Of a stretch of DNA of 64,000 nt, positions 8,435-17,055 are shown piece by piece. The stretch spans positions 124,001 to 188,000 of the forward strand of contig JAJTXV010000004.1 of NCBI GenBank assembly GCA_021463845.1, in the 5' to 3' direction. Each line of letters opens with the position of its first letter. Positions within the stretch are counted from its first letter, which is position 1. The position numbers were made by a program, and so were the translations under genes. Origin of the DNA: Anaerolineales bacterium. Its GTDB lineage: Bacteria > Chloroflexota > Anaerolineae > Anaerolineales > UBA11579. The notes under the pieces are model-generated. The model was given only the letters and a program-made list of their open reading frames with translations, searched no databases and had not been told where the DNA came from.

Positions 8435-8464
8435 AGTATACATAAGACCTCACTGCCTACACAA
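8435..8464 (-). promoter_or_regulatory. Candidate promoter of the two-kinase/regulator operon
   Basis: On the minus strand TTGTGT (8459-8464), an 18-nt spacer and TATACT (8435-8440) lie upstream of the first kinase. Transcription would start near 8428, inside the longest reading frame, which favours a downstream start codon for the kinase. Confidence 0.45.
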
Positions 8465-8534
8465 GCAGTACATCCCTCCCAGCGCTTTACAAAATTGCTA
8501 AGCCTGTAGGGAAGAGCGGCGCAAGGCCTAACGG

Positions 8535-8540
8535 TATAAT
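8535..8540 (+). promoter_or_regulatory. TATAAT -10 box of gyrA
   Basis: A perfect plus-strand TATAAT lies 59 nt before the gyrA ATG in the 145-nt gap shared with the divergent kinase operon. No convincing -35 is seen at 16-18 nt. Confidence 0.5.
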
Positions 8541-8599
8541 TAAGTCTCTGACCAGATTCTGAACACAAGTTCCCGCGACATACGAGATTGAAAGGTTTT

Positions 8600-11242
8600 A
8601 TGGCGAAAAGCTCCGTCCAGCCTGTAGATATTGGTGCGCAAATGCGCTCGGCCTACCTCGATTACGCCATGAGCGTGATCGTTTCGCGTGCCCTGCCCGA
8701 CGCGCGTGACGGCCTGAAGCCGGTGCACCGCCGCATCCTGTACGCCATGCTGGATATGGGCATTCGCGCCACCGGCTCGTTCAAGAAATCCGCCCGTATC
8801 GTGGGCGAGGTGCTGGGCAAGTACCACCCCCACAGTGATGACGCCGTCTATGACGCCATGGCCCGCATGGCCCAGGACTTCTCCCTGCGCTATATGCTCA
8901 TCGCCGGCCAAGGCAACTTCGGCTCCATCGGCGGCGATCCGCCGGCCGCCATGCGCTACACCGAGGCGCGCCTGCACCCCATGGCTGAAGAGCTGCTGGC
9001 CGATATTGACAAGGACACGGTGGATTTCACCGATAACTTCGACAGCTCGCTCAAAGAGCCGGTCGTGCTGCCCAGCCGCCTGCCCAACCTGCTGCTCAAC
9101 GGCTCCTCGGGTATCGCCGTGGGTATGGCCACCAACATCCCGCCCCACAACCTAGGCGAGCTGGTGGGCGCCCTGCAGTACATGATCGACCGTTACGACA
9201 ACGTTGACGACATCACCACCGAGGACCTGCGCAAGTTCGTCAAAGGGCCTGATTTCCCCACCGGCGCCATCATCGTGGGCGAAGAGGGCATCCGTGACCT
9301 GTACAGCAAGGGCAAGGGCCAGCTGATCGTGCGCGCCAAGGCCCGTATAGAAGAAGGCCGCCGCGGCCGCATGCGCATCGTGGTCAGCGCCATCCCCTAC
9401 CAGGTCAATATGACCAACCTGATCGAGCGCATCGCTGAGCTGGTGCGCGAAGGCCGCCTGGAAGGCATCGCCGACATGCGCGATGAGTCGGACCGCGAGG
9501 GCCTCAGCATCGTGCTGGAGCTCAAAGCCGGCGCGCAGCCCAAGATGGTGCTCAACCGCCTCTACAAATACACCCCGCTGCAATCCAGCTTTGCCGCCCA
9601 GATCCTGGCCCTGGTGGATGGCGAGCCGCGCCTGCTTTCCCTCAAGCGCGCTCTGCAGATCTTCCTCGACCACCGTCAGGAGGTCATCACCCGCCGCAGC
9701 AAGTACGAGCTGGAAAAGGCCCAGGCGCGCGCCCACATTCTGGAAGGTTTGCTGACCGCCCTCGCCAACCTGGACGACATCATCAACACCATCCGCAAGT
9801 CCAAAGATGCTGATGTCGCCAAAGAGAAATTGATGGAGCGCTTCAAGCTCTCCGACAAGCAGGCCCAGGCCATTTTGGATATGCAGCTGCGCCGCCTGGC
9901 CGCCCTTGAGCGCCAGAAGATCGAAGACGAATACAAGCAGATCAAAGATCGCATCGCCTACCTCAAGGACCTGCTCAAATCTCCCAAGAAGATCCTCGGC
10001 CTGATCAAGGATGATCTGGGCGAGCTGGCCACTGCCTATGGCGACGAGCGCCGCACCTCCGTGGACGGTGAGGGCAAGGGTGATGTAAGTGAAGAGAGCC
10101 TGGTGGCCGACGAGGCCACCCTGGTGAGCATCACCAGCCAGGGCTACGTCAAGCGCGTCGCCGCCAAAGCCTTCCGCGCCCAGGGGCGCGGCGGCTCCGG
10201 CGTCAAGGGCCACGCCACCAAGAACGAAGACGAAGTCGTGCTGCTGGTGCCAGCCCGCACGCTGGACACCATCTTGTTCTTTTCCAACCGCGGCAAGGTC
10301 TATTCGGAGAAGGCGTATCGCATTCCCGAAGCTGACCGCACCGCCCGCGGCACGCCCATCGTCAACATCCTCAACGTCAGCCAGACCGAAACTATCACCG
10401 CCGCGGTGGCCGTGCCCAACTTCCAAACCGCCGAGTTCTGCATCATGGCCACCCGTGACGGCAAGATCAAGCGCATGGCCCTCAACGAATTCGAAGCCGT
10501 GCGCCCCTCCGGCCTGATCTGCATCAACCTGGAGAAGGATGACCAGCTGGGCTGGGCGGGCCTGGTAGGCGCCAAGGACCACATCATTCTGGTCTCGCGC
10601 AACGGCCAGGCCTTGCGCTTCTCGGTGGACAAGGTGCGCCCCATGGGCCGTCAGGCCGGCGGCCTGCGCGCCATCAAGATGAAGGCCGATGACCAGCTGG
10701 CCAGCATGGAAGTGGTGGAGCCCAACGGCCATCTGCTGGTCATCAGCACCAACGGCTACGGCAAGCGCACGCCGCTCACCCAGTACCCGGCCAAAGGCCG
10801 CGGCGGTAGCGGCGTGCTGACCACCGACATTAAGGCCTTCAAGGACATCGGCACCATCGCCGCGGCCCGCGTGGTGCAGAAGGAAGATGAGGTCACCATT
10901 ATCTCCTCCGCCGGCGTCGTGTTGCGTACGGCGGTCAACGCCATCCGCGAGGCCAGCCGCGCCACCCGCGGCGTGCGCATCATGCAGGTGGCCGAAGAAG
11001 ATGCCATCGCCACCCTGGCGCGCATCCCGGTCACCAACATCGCCGCGGTAGCCACTGAGGCGGCCGAGGCTGCCGCCGCAGCTACTGCACCCGCCGCCAA
11101 GCCTGAGCCCGAAGATCGCCCGGCCAAGCAGGCCAAAGCCAAGGCGCCTGCCAAAGCCGCGGCCAAGGCGAAAGCCAAGACCAAGCCCGCCAAAAAAGCT
11201 GCGTCCAAGACCGCCGCCAAAAAGAAGACAAAGAAGAAATAG
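8600..11242 (+). CDS. gyrA: DNA gyrase subunit A
   Basis: Breakage-reunion subunit of a type IIA topoisomerase, 880 residues. The winged-helix region holds the catalytic Tyr120 in [10 protein letters not shown], and the C-terminal beta-pinwheel carries GyrA-box-like repeats ([22 protein letters not shown]). The quinolone pocket reads [10 protein letters not shown]: Ser79 and Asp81 stand where E. coli has Gly81 and Ser83. GSIGGD also differs from the usual GSIDGD or GSVDGD. The last 60 residues are an Ala/Lys/Pro-rich basic tail like histone H1. ATG at 8600 was chosen, with GAAAGG just upstream. gyrB is not in the window. The degenerate GyrA boxes leave a small chance of a topoisomerase IV role. 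Confidence 0.93.
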   Translation: MAKSSVQPVDIGAQMRSAYLDYAMSVIVSRALPDARDGLKPVHRRILYAMLDMGIRATGSFKKSARIVGEVLGKYHPHSDDAVYDAMARMAQDFSLRYMLIAGQGNFGSIGGDPPAAMRYTEARLHPMAEELLADIDKDTVDFTDNFDSSLKEPVVLPSRLPNLLLNGSSGIAVGMATNIPPHNLGELVGALQYMIDRYDNVDDITTEDLRKFVKGPDFPTGAIIVGEEGIRDLYSKGKGQLIVRAKARIEEGRRGRMRIVVSAIPYQVNMTNLIERIAELVREGRLEGIADMRDESDREGLSIVLELKAGAQPKMVLNRLYKYTPLQSSFAAQILALVDGEPRLLSLKRALQIFLDHRQEVITRRSKYELEKAQARAHILEGLLTALANLDDIINTIRKSKDADVAKEKLMERFKLSDKQAQAILDMQLRRLAALERQKIEDEYKQIKDRIAYLKDLLKSPKKILGLIKDDLGELATAYGDERRTSVDGEGKGDVSEESLVADEATLVSITSQGYVKRVAAKAFRAQGRGGSGVKGHATKNEDEVVLLVPARTLDTILFFSNRGKVYSEKAYRIPEADRTARGTPIVNILNVSQTETITAAVAVPNFQTAEFCIMATRDGKIKRMALNEFEAVRPSGLICINLEKDDQLGWAGLVGAKDHIILVSRNGQALRFSVDKVRPMGRQAGGLRAIKMKADDQLASMEVVEPNGHLLVISTNGYGKRTPLTQYPAKGRGGSGVLTTDIKAFKDIGTIAAARVVQKEDEVTIISSAGVVLRTAVNAIREASRATRGVRIMQVAEEDAIATLARIPVTNIAAVATEAAEAAAAATAPAAKPEPEDRPAKQAKAKAPAKAAAKAKAKTKPAKKAASKTAAKKKTKKK

Positions 11243-11293
11243 CAGCGTAGCTGTTCTTCAGGCCGCTGAAGTTCCAACAAGACTTCGACTGTC

Positions 11294-11386
11294 CTAAAGG
11301 ATCCCTCCTCGCCGCTACGCGGCTCGTTCGGGATGACAATTCACGACGTCATTCCGACCGAACGAAGTGAGGGAGGAATCCTTTAG
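11294..11386. repeat. Palindromic intergenic repeat between gyrA and the lipoprotein cluster
   Basis: The 299-nt gap 11243-11541 holds an imperfect inverted repeat. CTAAAGGATCCCTCCTC begins at 11294 and its near complement ends with CTTTAG at 11386; between the arms are CGCCGCTACGCGGC and the words GGGATGACA and GTCATTCC. Similar words recur at 16.2-16.5 kb, so this looks like a dispersed GTCATTCC...GGATCC family element. In RNA it would fold into a long hairpin and may end gyrA transcription. No gene is visible in the gap. Confidence 0.6.
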
Positions 11387-11541
11387 GGCAAAAGAAGACT
11401 CCCGTGCTATGACAAGCCAGTTTTCTAGATAAGAATTTGCTTTTGCGGACGCCTTTTGCTGCGTTTGCGCAGTAAAACAGGTGGCCTGTTTTTTGCAACC
11501 TCTGTATAACCCAGGTGTACCAAAGCGCTTGCTTTCTTCCC

Positions 11542-13083
11542 ATGCGAAACATTGCCCCATTTCTCCTTCTGCTGCTGGCGTCGTTGGCGTGCAACTTCCC
11601 CACCACCACGCTGGGGCCTGCTCAGGGCGTCAGTGTGCACGGCGCCGTGCCCACCGCCGCCCTGGCCCAGGCCACGCCGCTGGGCGCGGCGGTGCCCGCG
11701 CCTACGCTGCCGCCCACGCGTGACCCCAACACGCCCATCCTGACGCCCACACCAGACCAGCCGCATCCGCAGCTGGCCCTGCGCACCGACAGCAGTAGCT
11801 ACACCGTCCAGCCCGGCGATTCGCTCAACGCCATCGCCGAGCGCCTCGGCGTTACGCTGCAGCAGCTGCTGGCCGCCAACAACATCCCCAACCCCAACGC
11901 GCTAAACGTCGGGCAGGTCATCAACGTGCCGCCCCAGCAGCTCACCAGCATGGGGCCGGACTTCAAGATCATCCCGGATTCAGAACTGGTCAACGGGCCG
12001 TATGCGATCGCCTTCAATGTGCGTGACTTCGTCAATACCCAGCCCGGCTACCTCAAGCAGCACCAGGAGCAGGTGGACCAGCAGTTCCTCAGCGGTGCGG
12101 CCATCGTGCAGCGTGTGGCCACCGAATATTCCGTCAATCCAAAATTGCTGCTGGCCCTGCTGGAGTACTACAGCGGCTGGCTGAGCAACCCCAGCCCCGC
12201 CAGCAGCACCCTGACCTATCCGATGGGCAAGCAGGACAGCTGGCGCAGCGGCCTGTACAGCCAGCTTTCGTGGGCCGCCGATAATCTCAACAAGGGCTTC
12301 TACGACTGGCGCGCCGGCCAGGCTGCCGCCTGGAGCACCACGGATGGCATTGCCATCCCGCCCAACCCCACCATCAACGCCGGCACCGCCGGCGTGCAGC
12401 GCCTGCTCGGCCTCATGCTCAGCGAGAGCCAATGGCGCAGCGCGGTCAGCGAGCAAGGCTTCTTCCAAACCTACACGCGCCTCTTCGGCTACCCGTTCGA
12501 CTACGCCATTGAGCCGCTGGCGCCCGCCGCCCTCAGCCAGCCCGCGCTGCAACTGCCCTTTGAGCCCAACGTGCCGTGGGTCTTCTCCGGCGGCCCGCAC
12601 GGCGGCTGGGGCAACGGCTCGGCCTGGGCCTCACTCGATTTTGCCCCCGGCGCCGAGCTGTACGGCTGCAACCCCAGCCCGGAATGGGTGGTGGCCGCCG
12701 CCGATGGCCTGATCGTGCGCGCCGACAACGGCGCAGTCGTGCAGGACCTCGATGGCGACGGCTACGAGCAGACCGGCTGGACCGTGCTGTACATGCACGT
12801 CGCCGCCAGCCAGCGCGTCCAGGTCGGCGCCTACCTGCGCGCTGGCGAGCGCATCGGCCACGCCTCCTGCGAGGGCGGCGTGGCCACCGCTACACACTTG
12901 CACATTGCCCGTCGCTATAATGGCGTGTGGATCCCTGCTGCTGGCGACCTGCCCTTCGTGATGGATGGCTGGGTCTCCACCAGCAACGGCCTTCTGTATG
13001 ACGGCAGCCTGGTGCGCGATGGCGTACGCGTGGATGCCTGCGAATGCCGCTTCCCCGCCAATATGGTGCAGCGCCAGCCATGA
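11542..13083 (+). CDS. LysM-M23 lipoprotein, copy 1
   Basis: Secreted, lipid-anchored cell-wall protein of 513 residues. The signal peptide ends in the lipobox LASLAC, and a Pro/Thr-rich linker follows. A LysM domain (SYTVQPGDSLNAIAERLGV to GQVINVP) should bind peptidoglycan. A helical middle region (QRVATEYSVNPKLLLALLEY) precedes a C-terminal M23/LytM-like domain with likely metal ligands in GGPHGGWG, SLDFAPG, LYMHVA and THLHIAR. A short insertion lies between the first His and the Asp. The start at 11542 gives a clean signal peptide; 9 codons upstream are less likely. It is the first of three paralogues in one operon. Peptidase activity is probable but untested. Confidence 0.85.
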   Translation: MRNIAPFLLLLLASLACNFPTTTLGPAQGVSVHGAVPTAALAQATPLGAAVPAPTLPPTRDPNTPILTPTPDQPHPQLALRTDSSSYTVQPGDSLNAIAERLGVTLQQLLAANNIPNPNALNVGQVINVPPQQLTSMGPDFKIIPDSELVNGPYAIAFNVRDFVNTQPGYLKQHQEQVDQQFLSGAAIVQRVATEYSVNPKLLLALLEYYSGWLSNPSPASSTLTYPMGKQDSWRSGLYSQLSWAADNLNKGFYDWRAGQAAAWSTTDGIAIPPNPTINAGTAGVQRLLGLMLSESQWRSAVSEQGFFQTYTRLFGYPFDYAIEPLAPAALSQPALQLPFEPNVPWVFSGGPHGGWGNGSAWASLDFAPGAELYGCNPSPEWVVAAADGLIVRADNGAVVQDLDGDGYEQTGWTVLYMHVAASQRVQVGAYLRAGERIGHASCEGGVATATHLHIARRYNGVWIPAAGDLPFVMDGWVSTSNGLLYDGSLVRDGVRVDACECRFPANMVQRQP

Positions 13084-14630
13084 ACTCCCGAGCCTACCGA
13101 CTCATCGCTTGCAGCCTCGTGATCGCCCTTGTGACCACGGTGTGCAGCAGCAGCTACATCACGCCGCAAAGCCTGCAGGCGACCCAGGGCGCCGTCAACC
13201 AGCAGACCGCTACGGCCAGCGCCTTCGTGCCTTCCGCCACTCCCACCGAGCTGCCCACCGCCTCCCCCACGCCGCTGGTCATGCCCAGCGCCACCCCGCA
13301 CGAGACAGCCACCCCCGCGCCGCCATTCATCTACACCGCCCAATCCGGCGACACGCTGGATGTGCTGGCAGTGCGCTTTGGCGTCGAGATCAGCGATATC
13401 GCCTCTCCACAAGACATCCCGCCCGGCCTCATCACCCCCGGCCAGATCTTTACCATACCCAACATTGTGGGCCTCACCACGCCCAGCGAGAAACTGGTGC
13501 CGGACAGCGAGGTGATCTACTCGCCCTCCGCCATCGGCTTCGATCCTGACGGCTATGCCAACCCCTTCGCCGGCTACATCGCCACCTATCGCGAGTACCT
13601 GCCCTCCTCCTGGTACAGCGGGGCCGGCGTGGTGCAGCGCGTAGCAGTGGAGAATTCGCTCAACCCGCGCCTGCTGCTCTCGATCCTCCAATTCCAGAGC
13701 AACTGGGTGCTCGGCGAGCCCACCACTACCAGCGCCATCGAATACCCCATCGGCTACCGGCTACCGCAGGCCCATGGCCTGTACCAACAGCTCACCTGGG
13801 CCGCCAAGCAGCTCTCCACTGGTTATTACGGCTGGCGCGAGGGCCGCCTGACCGAGCTCACTTTCCGTGACGGCATCCGCATGCGTATCGCCCCTGAACT
13901 CAATGCCGGCACCGTCGCCATCCAATATTTCTTCGCCCAGCTCTACACATATGAAGACTGGGCCGAGATCATGCACCGCACCACTGGCTTTGCCTTCACG
14001 CACGCCTCCATGTTCCCTGACCCGTGGGTGCGGGCGGCCCAGACCGAGCCGCTCTTCCCGCCTGCCCTGGCCCAGCCAGCCCTCAGCCTGCCTTTCTTTG
14101 ACCGCCAGGTCTGGTACTTTACCGCCGGCCCGCACGGCGCCTGGGCGCGCGAAGGCTCGTGGGCCGCGCTCGACTTCGCCCCCAGCAGCAGTCTGCCCGG
14201 TTGTGTTCCCTCCACCCTCTGGGTCACCGCCGCCGCCCCCGGCCTGGTGGTGCGTACCAGCCCAGGTGTGATCGTGGTGGACATGGATGGCGACGGCAAC
14301 GAGCAAACCGGCTGGGTGGTGCTGTACCTGCATGTCATCGGAGATAATACGCCCGCGGTCGGCACCTGGCTGGACCGCGGCGACCGCCTCGGCCACCCCT
14401 CATGCGAGGGCGGCGTGGCCACCGCCACCCACCTGCACCTGGCGCGCAAATACAACGGCGAATGGATCGGCGGCGGCGGTGCGCTGCCCTTCGTGCTTAG
14501 CGGTTGGACCGTGCAATACGGCGCGGATGCTTATCTGGGGAGCCTGGTACGCGGTGAGCGCACCGTGGTGGCCTGCACCTGCAGCGGCCGCGACAGTCTG
14601 ATCACTATCAGCAACGATGATCCCTACTAG
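13080..14630 (+). CDS. LysM-M23 lipoprotein, copy 2
   Basis: Paralogue of the preceding gene, 516 residues, starting in an ATGA overlap with its stop, so the two are translationally coupled. It has a signal peptide with lipobox VTTVC, a Thr/Pro linker, a LysM domain (FIYTAQSGDTLDVLAVRFGV), the middle helical region (LLLSILQFQSNW, where copies 1 and 3 have LLEY), and the M23-like domain (GGPHGAWA, ALDFAPS, LYLHVIG, THLHLAR). Ligand positions are conserved, so it is not a decayed copy. The middle region recalls lysozyme-like helices, but no ESG catalytic motif is present, so I do not claim glycosidase activity. Confidence 0.85.
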   Translation: MNSRAYRLIACSLVIALVTTVCSSSYITPQSLQATQGAVNQQTATASAFVPSATPTELPTASPTPLVMPSATPHETATPAPPFIYTAQSGDTLDVLAVRFGVEISDIASPQDIPPGLITPGQIFTIPNIVGLTTPSEKLVPDSEVIYSPSAIGFDPDGYANPFAGYIATYREYLPSSWYSGAGVVQRVAVENSLNPRLLLSILQFQSNWVLGEPTTTSAIEYPIGYRLPQAHGLYQQLTWAAKQLSTGYYGWREGRLTELTFRDGIRMRIAPELNAGTVAIQYFFAQLYTYEDWAEIMHRTTGFAFTHASMFPDPWVRAAQTEPLFPPALAQPALSLPFFDRQVWYFTAGPHGAWAREGSWAALDFAPSSSLPGCVPSTLWVTAAAPGLVVRTSPGVIVVDMDGDGNEQTGWVVLYLHVIGDNTPAVGTWLDRGDRLGHPSCEGGVATATHLHLARKYNGEWIGGGGALPFVLSGWTVQYGADAYLGSLVRGERTVVACTCSGRDSLITISNDDPY

Positions 14631-16164
14631 CCGTCTTTCCCTCAAGTTCCGTGTGTCGCTGCTGGCCGGCTTACTGCTGGCCGGCTGCGTCAGCGCGCCG
14701 GCATCAACACCCGCGGCAAGTGCGCAGGTCACTGCAGCATCCACCGAAACCACGCCCGAGCCCCAGGTCACCTCCACGCCGCAGCCCACCCGCCCGCTGT
14801 ACGATGCCGGCACACTGGTGGACTACACCGCCCAGAACGGCGACAACCTGATCGCCCTGGCGGCCCGCTTCAACACCACCATCCGCGAGATCCGGGCCGC
14901 CAACCCCATCATTCCGGATAGCGCCACCACGCTGCCGGCTGGCTTCCCGATGAAGATTCCCATCTACTACCGCGCCTACTGGGGCTCGCAATACCTCATC
15001 CTGCCGGACAGCTTGTTCATCAACGGCCCAGCCCAGATCGACTTTGATACTCAGGCCTTCGTCGACTCGCAGCCTGGCTGGCTAAAGAATTACCGTGAAT
15101 ACGCGGCCGGCCAGCGCCGCACTGGCGCCGGCCTGGTGGACCTCGTCGCCCAGAATTTCAGCGTCAGCCCGCGCCTGCTGTTGGCACTGCTGGAATACCA
15201 GTCCGGCGCGCTGAGCCAACCGATCATCGACGACGCGATCGGCTCCTACATGATGGGCTACGAGCACCAGTTCCACCGCGGCGTATATCTGCAGCTGGTC
15301 TGGGCGGCCAACACGCTCAACAATGGCTATTACCTGTGGCGCAATGGCAACTTGATCGAGTTTGACCTGCCGGACGGCACCATCTACCGGCCTGACCCCT
15401 GGCAGAACGCCGCCAGTGTCAGCCTGCAAATGTTCTTTAATATCACTGAGCCGATGGCCAATTTCGCCCAGGCCATCGGTCCCGAAGGCCTTGCCCGCAC
15501 CTATGCGGAGCTCTTCGGCGACCCCTGGCAGAACGATGTGGCCCACATCCCCGGCAGCCTGCTGCAGCCGGAGCTGCGCCTGCCCATGACGCCCGGCGAA
15601 CTTTGGTCGCACACCGGCGGCCCGCACACCGGCTGGGGCACCGGCCGCCCGTGGGCTGCCCTGGACTTTGCCCCGGGCAGCGACACCCAGGGCTGCTTCA
15701 ATAGCAGCTCCTGGGCCACCGCCATGGCCGATGGGCTGGTCGTGCGTACAGATGTGGGAACGGTGGTGTTGGACCTGGACCAGGACGGTGACGAACGCAC
15801 CGGTTGGGTACTCTTCTATTTACATCTGGCCGAGGCTGGCCGCGTGCAAACCGGGCAGCGCGTCCTGGCCGGCTGGCCGCTCGGCCATCCCTCCTGCGAG
15901 GGTGGCTCCTCCACTGGCACTCACATTCACATCGCCCGCAAGTACAATGGCGAGTGGATCGAGGCGGGCGGAACCTTGCCTTTTACCATGGAGGGTTGGG
16001 CGTCTGTTGAAGGCAGCTTCGCCTACATCGGCACGCTGGAGCGTCTCGGCCACACCATCCGCGCCTGCACTTGTTCGGACGCGGCCAGTAGCATCATCTC
16101 ACGCGCCCCGGTCGTCTCTTTCCCCACGCCTGAGATCATCCCGACTGAAGAATCACAAGACTGA
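14617..16164 (+). CDS. LysM-M23 lipoprotein, copy 3
   Basis: Third paralogue, 515 residues, overlapping the end of copy 2 by 14 nt in another frame. Signal peptide with lipobox LLAGC, a Thr/Pro linker, a LysM domain (DYTAQNGDNLIALAARFNT), the middle region (SPRLLLALLEYQSGALS) and the M23-like domain (GGPHTGWG, ALDFAPG, FYLHLAE, THIHIARK). Near-identical lengths and domain order across the three copies point to tandem duplication followed by divergence. No transposase or direct repeat marks the event; palindromic repeats lie on both sides of the cluster. Confidence 0.85.
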   Translation: MIPTSRLSLKFRVSLLAGLLLAGCVSAPASTPAASAQVTAASTETTPEPQVTSTPQPTRPLYDAGTLVDYTAQNGDNLIALAARFNTTIREIRAANPIIPDSATTLPAGFPMKIPIYYRAYWGSQYLILPDSLFINGPAQIDFDTQAFVDSQPGWLKNYREYAAGQRRTGAGLVDLVAQNFSVSPRLLLALLEYQSGALSQPIIDDAIGSYMMGYEHQFHRGVYLQLVWAANTLNNGYYLWRNGNLIEFDLPDGTIYRPDPWQNAASVSLQMFFNITEPMANFAQAIGPEGLARTYAELFGDPWQNDVAHIPGSLLQPELRLPMTPGELWSHTGGPHTGWGTGRPWAALDFAPGSDTQGCFNSSSWATAMADGLVVRTDVGTVVLDLDQDGDERTGWVLFYLHLAEAGRVQTGQRVLAGWPLGHPSCEGGSSTGTHIHIARKYNGEWIEAGGTLPFTMEGWASVEGSFAYIGTLERLGHTIRACTCSDAASSIISRAPVVSFPTPEIIPTEESQD

Positions 16165-16551
16165 CCGTGCATCCCGAGCGCAGCGAGGGATCCTCACGGC
16201 TTCTGTATAAAACTCTGGCACTACTTTGAAGACATGCCCGCAAGGATTCCTCCCTGATGCGGGTTCGGCGGTCTGGTGCGGACTTCAATACCCGCTCGGA
16301 ATGACACTAGGCTTCTTGTAGGGGCGTACGCTGCTTCGCAGCGTTACGATGCTTCGCCCCTCCGCATCCGTCATTGCGAGGAGGCAAGGCGAGCGTAGCG
16401 AGCCATCTGCCGACGAAGCAATCTAGTTTGTCATTCCGAACCAGCGGCAAAGCCGCGAGGAGCCGCAGCGTACTCCTGCGGAAAGAATCCGCTCAGAGCA
16501 AATTACTAGCTACACACATCTGCAAGCGTGTGGTCTGCCCAGCGAATATCC
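16165..16551. repeat. 387-nt intergenic block of GTCATTCC/GTCATTGCGAG-type repeats
   Basis: No gene is visible. The block holds several short palindromic words: CCCGAGCGCAGCGAGGGATCC near 16173, GGATTCCTCCCTGATGCG near 16241, GTCATTGCGAGGAGGCAAGG from 16372 with GACGAAGCAATC at about 16411, and TTTGTCATTCCGAACC with GCGGAAAGAATCCG near 16428-16492. Such GTCATTGCGAG...GAAGCAATC units are common dispersed intergenic repeats in several phyla. The block separates the plus-strand lipoprotein operon from the convergent OsmC gene and may act as a two-way transcription end. Confidence 0.55.
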
Positions 16552-16971
16552 TCACGCCGGAATGATCTCGTAATCCGTATCGATCTGCACCGCCAGCTTG
16601 ATCATATTCTGTGCCGGGCAATACTTCTCTGAAGACAACTGGATCGCCCGCTCCACCGCCGCATCTTCAATATCATTCCCCGTGATCAAGAACTCGATCA
16701 GCACATGCGTCCACACCTTGGGATGCTCCTTGGCCGCCTGCGTCGTCACCTTCACCTGCAGCGCCTTCACATCCTGGCGCTTCTTCTGCAGGATCGAGAT
16801 CACATCCATGCCCGTACATGCCCCCAGGCCCAGCGCCACCAGCTCCATCGGGCGCAGGCCCTCTTCGGTGCCGCCTACATTGGAGTCAGCATCCACATCC
16901 ACTGAGAATCCGCTGCTCAACCCCTTGCCGCGGAAATTCAAGCCTTTCTTCCAATCCAATGCCACTTGCAT
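16552..16971 (-). CDS. OsmC/Ohr-family thiol peroxidase
   Basis: Protein of 139 residues that should reduce organic hydroperoxides. The two family cysteines are present: one in LGLGACTGMDVISILQ on the central helix and one in EKYCPAQNMIK. The glutamate-containing GGTEEGLRPMELVALG segment also fits. GGAGGAAGC lies directly before the ATG. It is monocistronic and faces the lipoprotein cluster across the repeat block, and it is divergent from sbcC. Whether it is OsmC, Ohr or YhfA-like cannot be settled by eye; YhfA-like is plausible from its length. Confidence 0.88.
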   Translation of the reverse strand: MQVALDWKKGLNFRGKGLSSGFSVDVDADSNVGGTEEGLRPMELVALGLGACTGMDVISILQKKRQDVKALQVKVTTQAAKEHPKVWTHVLIEFLITGNDIEDAAVERAIQLSSEKYCPAQNMIKLAVQIDTDYEIIPA

Positions 16972-17038
16972 GCTTCCTCCAAATTGTTGAGTTTGCCTGA
17001 AACAACAGCAAGATGATTATAGTTGAGCCGATACAAGT

Positions 17039-17044
17039 TAGAAT
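17039..17044 (+). promoter_or_regulatory. TAGAAT -10 box of sbcC
   Basis: TAGAAT lies 11 nt before the chosen ATG at 17056, with a weak TTATAG 16 nt upstream. This leaves at most a few nt of 5' leader and argues against the longer frame that begins at 17023. Confidence 0.4.
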
Positions 17045-17055
17045 CGCCTGCGCCA

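Noticed and set aside
9152-10732. Long minus-strand open frame (526 codons) opposite gyrA
   Set aside because: It is the complement of strongly conserved GyrA sequence, with biased Ala/Gly/His/Asp composition and no start signals.
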